Assembly: GCA_016490735.1 (NCBI GenBank)
Contig: JAEMWC010000661.1
Span: 439,768-503,767 of the forward strand
Direction: 5' to 3'
Length of the DNA: 64,000 nucleotides
Origin: Pachyseris speciosa
Taxonomy: Eukaryota; Cnidaria; Anthozoa; Scleractinia; Pachyseridae
Shown: one piece after another, positions 49,401 to 61,400 of the stretch
How the letters are laid out: the number at the start of each line of letters is the position of its first letter
Numbering within the stretch: position 1 is the stretch's first letter
Program-made: the position numbers and the translations under genes
Notes under the pieces: model-generated
What the model was told of the DNA's origin: nothing
Seen by the model: only the letters and a program-made list of their open reading frames with translations
The model's database searches: none

Positions 49401-52400
49401 ATTTGACAACCTTTTGAAGTTTTTTCTGTTTGGGTCTGTGTCTGGTTAGAACGGATGAAGAAATGACATTTAGCAGTGATTTAGAGTGGGTACAAGGCCA
49501 AGAAGACCATGTATGAGGATTTGCAGTTTTTGGCCATTTTCTTAAGGGGTAAGCCTATGGTTTAGGGTCAAAAATTGTAAAAATTCAAAATTTGTTCTGC
49601 GCTTGTTTATGGCTAAAATGCATCACGAAATGATATATAGCGATGATTTTGAGTCGATCCGAGGCCAAAATCGCCAAATTGGTGTGCTATTTAAATAACC
49701 ACCAAAATCTGTGATTTTAACCACGGTACTTTTTCGTCCCCAAAACTACTCAAAAAATCTTTGGATTTGGGTCCAAATTTGACAACCTTTTGAAGTTTTT
49801 TCTGTTTGGGTCTGTGTCTGGTTAGAACGGATGAAGAAATGACATTTAGCAGTGATTTAGAGTGGGTACAAGGCCAAGAAGACCATGTATGAGGATTTGC
49901 AGTTTTTGGCCATTTTCTTAAGGGGTAAGCCTATGGTTTAGGGTCAAAAATTGTAAAAATTCAAAATTTGTTCTGCGCTTGTTTATGGCTAAAATGCATC
50001 ACGAAATGATATATAGCGATGATTTTGAGTCGATCCGAGGCCAAAATCGCCAAATTGGTGTGCTATTTAAATAACCACCAAAATCTGTGATTTTAACCAC
50101 GGTACTTTTTCGTCCCCAAAACTACTCAAAAAATCTTTGGATTTGGGTCCAAATTTGACAACCTTTTGAAGTTTTTTCTGTTTGGGTCTGTGTCTGGTTA
50201 GAACGGATGAAGAAATGACATTTAGCAGTGATTTAGAGTGGGTACAAGGCCAAGAAGACCATGTATGAGGATTTGCAGTTTTTGGCCATTTTCTTAAGGG
50301 GTAAGCCTATGGTTTAGGGTCAAAAATTGTAAAAATTCAAAATTTGTTCTGCGCTTGTTTATGGCTAAAATGCATCACGAAATGATATATAGCGATGATT
50401 TTGAGTCGATCCGAGGCCAAAATCGCCAAATTGGTGTGCTATTTAAATAACCACCAAAATCTGTGATTTTAACCACGGTACTTTTTCGTCCCCAAAACTA
50501 CTCAAAAAATCTTTGGATTTGGGTCCAAATTTGACAACCTTTTGAAGTTTTTTCTGTTTGGGTCTGTGTCTGGTTAGAACGGATGAAGAAATGACATTTA
50601 GCAGTGATTTAGAGTGGGTACAAGGCCAAGAAGACCATGTATGAGGATTTGCAGTTTTTGGCCATTTTCTTAAGGGGTAAGCCTATGGTTTAGGGTCAAA
50701 AATTGTAAAAATTCAAAATTTGTTCTGCGCTTGTTTATGGCTAAAATGCATCACGAAATGATATATAGCGATGATTTTGAGTCGATCCGAGGCCAAAATC
50801 GCCAAATTGGTGTGCTATTTAAATAACCACCAAAATCTGTGATTTTAACCACGGTACTTTTTCGTCCCCAAAACTACTCAAAAAATCTTTGGATTTGGGT
50901 CCAAATTTGACAACCTTTTGAAGTTTTTTCTGTTTGGGTCTGTGTCTGGTTAGAACGGATGAAGAAATGACATTTAGCAGTGATTTAGAGTGGGTACAAG
51001 GCCAAGAAGACCATGTATGAGGATTTGCAGTTTTTGGCCATTTTCTTAAGGGGTAAGCCTATGGTTTAGGGTCAAAAATTGTAAAAATTCAAAATTTGTT
51101 CTGCGCTTGTTTATGGCTAAAATGCATCACGAAATGATATATAGCGATGATTTTGAGTCGCCAAAATCGCCAAATTGGTGTGCTATTTAAATAACCACCA
51201 AAATCTGTGATTTTAACCACGGTACTTTTTCGTCCCCAAAACTACTCAAAAAATCTTTGGATTTGGGTCCAAATTTGACAACCTTTTGAAGTTTTTTCTG
51301 TTTGGGTCTGTGTCTGGTTAGAACGGATGAAGAAATGACATTTAGCAGTGATTTAGAGTGGGTACAAGGCCAAGAAGACCATGTATGAGGATTTGCAGTT
51401 TTTGGCCATTTTCTTAAGGGGTAAGCCTATGGTTTAGGGTCAAAAATTGTAAAAATTCAAAATTTGTTCTGCGCTTGTTTATGGCTAAAATGCATCACGA
51501 AATGATATATAGCGATGATTTTGAGTCGATCCGAGGCCAAAATCGCCAAATTGGTGTGCTATTTAAATAACCACCAAAATCTGTGATTTTAACCACGGTA
51601 CTTTTTCGTCCCCAAAACTACTCAAAAAATCTTTGGATTTGGGTCCAAATTTGACAACCTTTTGAAGTTTTTTCTGTTTGGGTCTGTGTCTGGTTAGAAC
51701 GGATGAAGAAATGACATTTAGCAGTGATTTAGAGTGGGTACAAGGCCAAGAAGACCATGTATGAGGATTTGCAGTTTTTGGCCATTTTCTTAAGGGGTAA
51801 GCCTATGGTTTAGGGTCAAAAATTGTAAAAATTCAAAATTTGTTCTGCGCTTGTTTATGGCTAAAATGCATCACGAAATGATATATAGCGATGATTTTGA
51901 GTCGATCCGAGGCCAAAATCGCCAAATTGGTGTGCTATTTAAATAACCACCAAAATCTGTGATTTTAACCACGGTACTTTTTCGTCCCCAAAACTACTCA
52001 AAAAATCTTTGGATTTGGGTCCAAATTTGACAACCTTTTGAAGTTTTTTCTGTTTGGGTCTGTGTCTGGTTAGAACGGATGAAGAAATGACATTTAGCAG
52101 TGATTTAGAGTGGGTACAAGGCCAAGAAGACCATGTATGAGGATTTGCAGTTTTTGGCCATTTTCTTAAGGGGTAAGCCTATGGTTTAGGGTCAAAAATT
52201 GTAAAAATTCAAAATTTGTTCTGCGCTTGTTTATGGCTAAAATGCATCACGAAATGATATATAGCGATGATTTTGAGTCGATCCGAGGCCAAAATCGCCA
52301 AATTGGTGTGCTATTTAAATAACCACCAAAATCTGTGATTTTAACCACGGTACTTTTTCGTCCCCAAAACTACTCAAAAAATCTTTGGATTTGGGTCCAA

Positions 52401-55400
52401 ATTTGACAACCTTTTGAAGTTTTTTCTGTTTGGGTCTGTGTCTGGTTAGAACGGATGAAGAAATGACATTTAGCAGTGATTTAGAGTGGGTACAAGGCCA
52501 AGAAGACCATGTATGAGGATTTGCAGTTTTTGGCCATTTTCTTAAGGGGTAAGCCTATGGTTTAGGGTCAAAAATTGTAAAAATTCAAAATTTGTTCTGC
52601 GCTTGTTTATGGCTAAAATGCATCACGAAATGATATATAGCGATGATTTTGAGTCGATCCGAGGCCAAAATCGCCAAATTGGTGTGCTATTTAAATAACC
52701 ACCAAAATCTGTGATTTTAACCACGGTACTTTTTCGTCCCCAAAACTACTCAAAAAATCTTTGGATTTGGGTCCAAATTTGACAACCTTTTGAAGTTTTT
52801 TCTGTTTGGGTCTGTGTCTGGTTAGAACGGATGAAGAAATGACATTTAGCAGTGATTTAGAGTGGGTACAAGGCCAAGAAGACCATGTATGAGGATTTGC
52901 AGTTTTTGGCCATTTTCTTAAGGGGTAAGCCTATGGTTTAGGGTCAAAAATTGTAAAAATTCAAAATTTGTTCTGCGCTTGTTTATGGCTAAAATGCATC
53001 ACGAAATGATATATAGCGATGATTTTGAGTCGATCCGAGGCCAAAATCGCCAAATTGGTGTGCTATTTAAATAACCACCAAAATCTGTGATTTTAACCAC
53101 GGTACTTTTTCGTCCCCAAAACTACTCAAAAAATCTTTGGATTTGGGTCCAAATTTGACAACCTTTTGAAGTTTTTTCTGTTTGGGTCTGTGTCTGGTTA
53201 GAACGGATGAAGAAATGACATTTAGCAGTGATTTAGAGTGGGTACAAGGCCAAGAAGACCATGTATGAGGATTTGCAGTTTTTGGCCATTTTCTTAAGGG
53301 GTAAGCCTATGGTTTAGGGTCAAAAATTGTAAAAATTCAAAATTTGTTCTGCGCTTGTTTATGGCTAAAATGCATCACGAAATGATATATAGCGATGATT
53401 TTGAGTCGATCCGAGGCCAAAATCGCCAAATTGGTGTGCTATTTAAATAACCACCAAAATCTGTGATTTTAACCACGGTACTTTTTCGTCCCCAAAACTA
53501 CTCAAAAAATCTTTGGATTTGGGTCCAAATTTGACAACCTTTTGAAGTTTTTTCTGTTTGGGTCTGTGTCTGGTTAGAACGGATGAAGAAATGACATTTA
53601 GCAGTGATTTAGAGTGGGTACAAGGCCAAGAAGACCATGTATGAGGATTTGCAGTTTTTGGCCATTTTCTTAAGGGGTAAGCCTATGGTTTAGGGTCAAA
53701 AATTGTAAAAATTCAAAATTTGTTCTGCGCTTGTTTATGGCTAAAATGCATCACGAAATGATATATAGCGATGATTTTGAGTCGATCCGAGGCCAAAATC
53801 GCCAAATTGGTGTGCTATTTAAATAACCACCAAAATCTGTGATTTTAACCACGGTACTTTTTCGTCCCCAAAACTACTCAAAAAATCTTTGGATTTGGGT
53901 CCAAATTTGACAACCTTTTGAAGTTTTTTCTGTTTGGGTCTGTGTCTGGTTAGAACGGATGAAGAAATGACATTTAGCAGTGATTTAGAGTGGGTACAAG
54001 GCCAAGAAGACCATGTATGAGGATTTGCAGTTTTTGGCCATTTTCTTAAGGGGTAAGCCTATGGTTTAGGGTCAAAAATTGTAAAAATTCAAAATTTGTT
54101 CTGCGCTTGTTTATGGCTAAAATGCATCACGAAATGATATATAGCGATGATTTTGAGTCGATCCGAGGCCAAAATCGCCAAATTGGTGTGCTATTTAAAT
54201 AACCACCAAAATCTGTGATTTTAACCACGGTACTTTTTCGTCCCCAAAACTACTCAAAAAATCTTTGGATTTGGGTCCAAATTTGACAACCTTTTGAAGT
54301 TTTTTCTGTTTGGGTCTGTGTCTGGTTAGAACGGATGAAGAAATGACATTTAGCAGTGATTTAGAGTGGGTACAAGGCCAAGAAGACCATGTATGAGGAT
54401 TTGCAGTTTTTGGCCATTTTCTTAAGGGGTAAGCCTATGGTTTAGGGTCAAAAATTGTAAAAATTCAAAATTTGTTCTGCGCTTGTTTATGGCTAAAATG
54501 CATCACGAAATGATATATAGCGATGATTTTGAGTCGATCCGAGGCCAAAATCGCCAAATTGGTGTGCTATTTAAATAACCACCAAAATCTGTGATTTTAA
54601 CCACGGTACTTTTTCGTCCCCAAAACTACTCAAAAAATCTTTGGATTTGGGTCCAAATTTGACAACCTTTTGAAGTTTTTTCTGTTTGGGTCTGTGTCTG
54701 GTTAGAACGGATGAAGAAATGACATTTAGCAGTGATTTAGAGTGGGTACAAGGCCAAGAAGACCATGTATGAGGATTTGCAGTTTTTGGCCATTTTCTTA
54801 AGGGGTAAGCCTATGGTTTAGGGTCAAAAATTGTAAAAATTCAAAATTTGTTCTGCGCTTGTTTATGGCTAAAATGCATCACGAAATGATATATAGCGAT
54901 GATTTTGAGTCGATCCGAGGCCAAAATCGCCAAATTGGTGTGCTATTTAAATAACCACCAAAATCTGTGATTTTAACCACGGTACTTTTTCGTCCCCAAA
55001 ACTACTCAAAAAATCTTTGGATTTGGGTCCAAATTTGACAACCTTTTGAAGTTTTTTCTGTTTGGGTCTGTGTCTGGTTAGAACGGATGAAGAAATGACA
55101 TTTAGCAGTGATTTAGAGTGGGTACAAGGCCAAGAAGACCATGTATGAGGATTTGCAGTTTTTGGCCATTTTCTTAAGGGGTAAGCCTATGGTTTAGGGT
55201 CAAAAATTGTAAAAATTCAAAATTTGTTCTGCGCTTGTTTATGGCTAAAATGCATCACGAAATGATATATAGCGATGATTTTGAGTCGATCCGAGGCCAA
55301 AATAACCACCAAATTGTGTGCTATTTAAATAACTACCAAAATCTGTGATTTTAACCACGGTACTTTTTCGTCCCCAAAACTACTCAAAAAATCTTTGGAT

Positions 55401-58400
55401 TTGGGTCCAAATTTGACAACCTTTTGAAGTTTTTTCTGTTTGGGTCTGTGTCTGGTTAGAACGGATGAAGAAATGACATTTAGCAGTGATTTAGAGTGGG
55501 TACAAGGCCAAGAAGACCATGTATGAGGATTTGCAGTTTTTGGCCATTTTCTTAAGGGGTAAGCCTATGGTTTAGGGTCAAAAATTGTAAAAATTCAAAA
55601 TTTGTTCTGCGCTTGTTTATGGCTAAAATGCATCACGAAATGATATATAGCGATGATTTTGAGTCGATCCGAGGCCAAAATCGCCAAATTGGTGTGCTAT
55701 TTAAATAACCACCAAAATCTGTGATTTTAACCACGGTACTTTTTCGTCCCCAAAACTACTCAAAAAATCTTTGGATTTGGGTCCAAATTTGACAACCTTT
55801 TGAAGTTTTTTCTGTTTGGGTCTGTGTCTGGTTAGAACGGATGAAGAAATGACATTTAGCAGTGATTTAGAGTGGGTACAAGGCCAAGAAGACCATGTAT
55901 GAGGATTTGCAGTTTTTGGCCATTTTCTTAAGGGGTAAGCCTATGGTTTAGGGTCAAAAATTGTAAAAATTCAAAATTTGTTCTGCGCTTGTTTATGGCT
56001 AAAATGCATCACGAAATGATATATAGCGATGATTTTGAGTCGATCCGAGGCCAAAATCGCCAAATTGGTGTGCTATTTAAATAACCACCAAAATCTGTGA
56101 TTTTAACCACGGTACTTTTTCGTCCCCAAAACTACTCAAAAAATCTTTGGATTTGGGTCCAAATTTGACAACCTTTTGAAGTTTTTTCTGTTTGGGTCTG
56201 TGTCTGGTTAGAACGGATGAAGAAATGACATTTAGCAGTGATTTAGAGTGGGTACAAGGCCAAGAAGACCATGTATGAGGATTTGCAGTTTTTGGCCATT
56301 TTCTTAAGGGGTAAGCCTATGGTTTAGGGTCAAAAATTGTAAAAATTCAAAATTTGTTCTGCGCTTGTTTATGGCTAAAATGCATCACGAAATGATATAT
56401 AGCGATGATTTTGAGTCGATCCGAGGCCAAAATCGCCAAATTGGTGTGCTATTTAAATAACCACCAAAATCTGTGATTTTAACCACGGTACTTTTTCGTC
56501 CCCAAAACTACTCAAAAAATCTTTGGATTTGGGTCCAAATTTGACAACCTTTTGAAGTTTTTTCTGTTTGGGTCTGTGTCTGGTTAGAACGGATGAAGAA
56601 ATGACATTTAGCAGTGATTTAGAGTGGGTACAAGGCCAAGAAGACCATGTATGAGGATTTGCAGTTTTTGGCCATTTTCTTAAGGGGTAAGCCTATGGTT
56701 TAGGGTCAAAAATTGTAAAAATTCAAAATTTGTTCTGCGCTTGTTTATGGCTAAAATGCATCACGAAATGATATATAGCGATGATTTTGAGTCGATCCGA
56801 GGCCAAAATCGCCAAATTGGTGTGCTATTTAAATAACCACCAAAATCTGTGATTTTAACCACGGTACTTTTTCGTCCCCAAAACTACTCAAAAAATCTTT
56901 GGATTTGGGTCCAAATTTGACAACCTTTTGAAGTTTTTTCTGTTTGGGTCTGTGTCTGGTTAGAACGGATGAAGAAATGACATTTAGCAGTGATTTAGAG
57001 TGGGTACAAGGCCAAGAAGACCATGTATGAGGATTTGCAGTTTTTGGCCATTTTCTTAAGGGGTAAGCCTATGGTTTAGGGTCAAAAATTGTAAAAATTC
57101 AAAATTTGTTCTGCGCTTGTTTATGGCTAAAATGCATCACGAAATGATATATAGCGATGATTTTGAGTCGATCCGAGGCCAAAATCGCCAAATTGGTGTG
57201 CTATTTAAATAACCACCAAAATCTGTGATTTTAACCACGGTACTTTTTCGTCCCCAAAACTACTCAAAAAATCTTTGGATTTGGGTCCAAATTTGACAAC
57301 CTTTTGAAGTTTTTTCTGTTTGGGTCTGTGTCTGGTTAGAACGGATGAAGAAATGACATTTAGCAGTGATTTAGAGTGGGTACAAGGCCAAGAAGACCAT
57401 GTATGAGGATTTGCAGTTTTTGGCCATTTTCTTAAGGGGTAAGCCTATGGTTTAGGGTCAAAAATTGTAAAAATTCAAAATTTGTTCTGCGCTTGTTTAT
57501 GGCTAAAATGCATCACGAAATGATATATAGCGATGATTTTGAGTCGATCCGAGGCCAAAATCGCCAAATTGGTGTGCTATTTAAATAACCACCAAAATCT
57601 GTGATTTTAACCACGGTACTTTTTCGTCCCCAAAACTACTCAAAAAATCTTTGGATTTGGGTCCAAATTTGACAACCTTTTGAAGTTTTTTCTGTTTGGG
57701 TCTGTGTCTGGTTAGAACGGATGAAGAAATGACATTTAGCAGTGATTTAGAGTGGGTACAAGGCCAAGAAGACCATGTATGAGGATTTGCAGTTTTTGGC
57801 CATTTTCTTAAGGGGTAAGCCTATGGTTTAGGGTCAAAAATTGTAAAAATTCAAAATTTGTTCTGCGCTTGTTTATGGCTAAAATGCATCACGAAATGAT
57901 ATATAGCGATGATTTTGAGTCGATCCGAGGCCAAAATCGCCAAATTGGTGTGCTATTTAAATAACCACCAAAATCTGTGATTTTAACCACGGTACTTTTT
58001 CGTCCCCAAAACTACTCAAAAAATCTTTGGATTTGGGTCCAAATTTGACAACCTTTTGAAGTTTTTTCTGTTTGGGTCTGTGTCTGGTTAGAACGGATGA
58101 AGAAATGACATTTAGCAGTGATTTAGAGTGGGTACAAGGCCAAGAAGACCATGTATGAGGATTTGCAGTTTTTGGCCATTTTCTTAAGGGGTAAGCCTAT
58201 GGTTTAGGGTCAAAAATTGTAAAAATTCAAAATTTGTTCTGCGCTTGTTTATGGCTAAAATGCATCACGAAATGATATATAGCGATGATTTTGAGTCGAT
58301 CCGAGGCCAAAATCGCCAAATTGGTGTGCTATTTAAATAACCACCAAAATCTGTGATTTTAACCACGGTACTTTTTCGTCCCCAAAACTACTCAAAAAAT

Positions 58401-61400
58401 CTTTGGATTTGGGTCCAAATTTGACAACCTTTTGAAGTTTTTTCTGTTTGGGTCTGTGTCTGGTTAGAACGGATGAAGAAATGACATTTAGCAGTGATTT
58501 AGAGTGGGTACAAGGCCAAGAAGACCATGTATGAGGATTTGCAGTTTTTGGCCATTTTCTTAAGGGGTAAGCCTATGGTTTAGGGTCAAAAATTGTAAAA
58601 ATTCAAAATTTGTTCTGCGCTTGTTTATGGCTAAAATGCATCACGAAATGATATATAGCGATGATTTTGAGTCGATCCGAGGCCAAAATCGCCAAATTGG
58701 TGTGCTATTTAAATAACCACCAAAATCTGTGATTTTAACCACGGTACTTTTTCGTCCCCAAAACTACTCAAAAAATCTTTGGATTTGGGTCCAAATTTGA
58801 CAACCTTTTGAAGTTTTTTCTGTTTGGGTCTGTGTCTGGTTAGAACGGATGAAGAAATGACATTTAGCAGTGATTTAGAGTGGGTACAAGGCCAAGAAGA
58901 CCATGTATGAGGATTTGCAGTTTTTGGCCATTTTCTTAAGGGGTAAGCCTATGGTTTAGGGTCAAAAATTGTAAAAATTCAAAATTTGTTCTGCGCTTGT
59001 TTATGGCTAAAATGCATCACGAAATGATATATAGCGATGATTTTGAGTCGATCCGAGGCCAAAATCGCCAAATTGGTGTGCTATTTAAATAACCACCAAA
59101 ATCTGTGATTTTAACCACGGTACTTTTTCGTCCCCAAAACTACTCAAAAAATCTTTGGATTTGGGTCCAAATTTGACAACCTTTTGAAGTTTTTTCTGTT
59201 TGGGTCTGTGTCTGGTTAGAACGGATGAAGAAATGACATTTAGCAGTGATTTAGAGTGGGTACAAGGCCAAGAAGACCATGTATGAGGATTTGCAGTTTT
59301 TGGCCATTTTCTTAAGGGGTAAGCCTATGGTTTAGGGTCAAAAATTGTAAAAATTCAAAATTTGTTCTGCGCTTGTTTATGGCTAAAATGCATCACGAAA
59401 TGATATATAGCGATGATTTTGAGTCGATCCGAGGCCAAAATCGCCAAATTGGTGTGCTATTTAAATAACCACCAAAATCTGTGATTTTAACCACGGTACT
59501 TTTTCGTCCCCAAAACTACTCAAAAAATCTTTGGATTTGGGTCCAAATTTGACAACCTTTTGAAGTTTTTTCTGTTTGGGTCTGTGTCTGGTTAGAACGG
59601 ATGAAGAAATGACATTTAGCAGTGATTTAGAGTGGGTACAAGGCCAAGAAGACCATGTATGAGGATTTGCAGTTTTTGGCCATTTTCTTAAGGGGTAAGC
59701 CTATGGTTTAGGGTCAAAAATTGTAAAAATTCAAAATTTGTTCTGCGCTTGTTTATGGCTAAAATGCATCACGAAATGATATATAGCGATGATTTTGAGT
59801 CGATCCGAGGCCAAAATCGCCAAATTGGTGTGCTATTTAAATAACCACCAAAATCTGTGATTTTAACCACGGTACTTTTTCGTCCCCAAAACTACTCAAA
59901 AAATCTTTGGATTTGGGTCCAAATTTGACAACCTTTTGAAGTTTTTTCTGTTTGGGTCTGTGTCTGGTTAGAACGGATGAAGAAATGACATTTAGCAGTG
60001 ATTTAGAGTGGGTACAAGGCCAAGAAGACCATGTATGAGGATTTGCAGTTTTTGGCCATTTTCTTAAGGGGTAAGCCTATGGTTTAGGGTCAAAAATTGT
60101 AAAAATTCAAAATTTGTTCTGCGCTTGTTTATGGCTAAAATGCATCACGAAATGATATATAGCGATGATTTTGAGTCGATCCGAGGCCAAAATCGCCAAA
60201 TTGGTGTGCTATTTAAATAACCACCAAAATCTGTGATTTTAACCACGGTACTTTTTCGTCCCCAAAACTACTCAAAAAATCTTTGGATTTGGGTCCAAAT
60301 TTGACAACCTTTTGAAGTTTTTTCTGTTTGGGTCTGTGTCTGGTTAGAACGGATGAAGAAATGACATTTAGCAGTGATTTAGAGTGGGTACAAGGCCAAG
60401 AAGACCATGTATGAGGATTTGCAGTTTTTGGCCATTTTCTTAAGGGGTAAGCCTATGGTTTAGGGTCAAAAATTGTAAAAATTCAAAATTTGTTCTGCGC
60501 TTGTTTATGGCTAAAATGCATCACGAAATGATATATAGCGATGATTTTGAGTCGATCCGAGGCCAAAATCGCCAAATTGGTGTGCTATTTAAATAACCAC
60601 CAAAATCTGTGATTTTAACCACGGTACTTTTTCGTCCCCAAAACTACTCAAAAAATCTTTGGATTTGGGTCCAAATTTGACAACCTTTTGAAGTTTTTTC
60701 TGTTTGGGTCTGTGTCTGGTTAGAACGGATGAAGAAATGACATTTAGCAGTGATTTAGAGTGGGTACAAGGCCAAGAAGACCATGTATGAGGATTTGCAG
60801 TTTTTGGCCATTTTCTTAAGGGGTAAGCCTATGGTTTAGGGTCAAAAATTGTAAAAATTCAAAATTTGTTCTGCGCTTGTTTATGGCTAAAATGCATCAC
60901 GAAATGATATATAGCGATGATTTTGAGTCGATCCGAGGCCAAAATCGCCAAATTGGTGTGCTATTTAAATAACCACCAAAATCTGTGATTTTAACCACGG
61001 TACTTTTTCGTCCCCAAAACTACTCAAAAAATCTTTGGATTTGGGTCCAAATTTGACAACCTTTTGAAGTTTTTTCTGTTTGGGTCTGTGTCTGGTTAGA
61101 ACGGATGAAGAAATGACATTTAGCAGTGATTTAGAGTGGGTACAAGGCCAAGAAGACCATGTATGAGGATTTGCAGTTTTTGGCCATTTTCTTAAGGGGT
61201 AAGCCTATGGTTTAGGGTCAAAAATTGTAAAAATTCAAAATTTGTTCTGCGCTTGTTTATGGCTAAAATGCATCACGAAATGATATATAGCGATGATTTT
61301 GAGTCGATCCGAGGCCAAAATCGCCAAATTGGTGTGCTATTTAAATAACCACCAAAATCTGTGATTTTAACCACGGTACTTTTTCGTCCCCAAAACTACT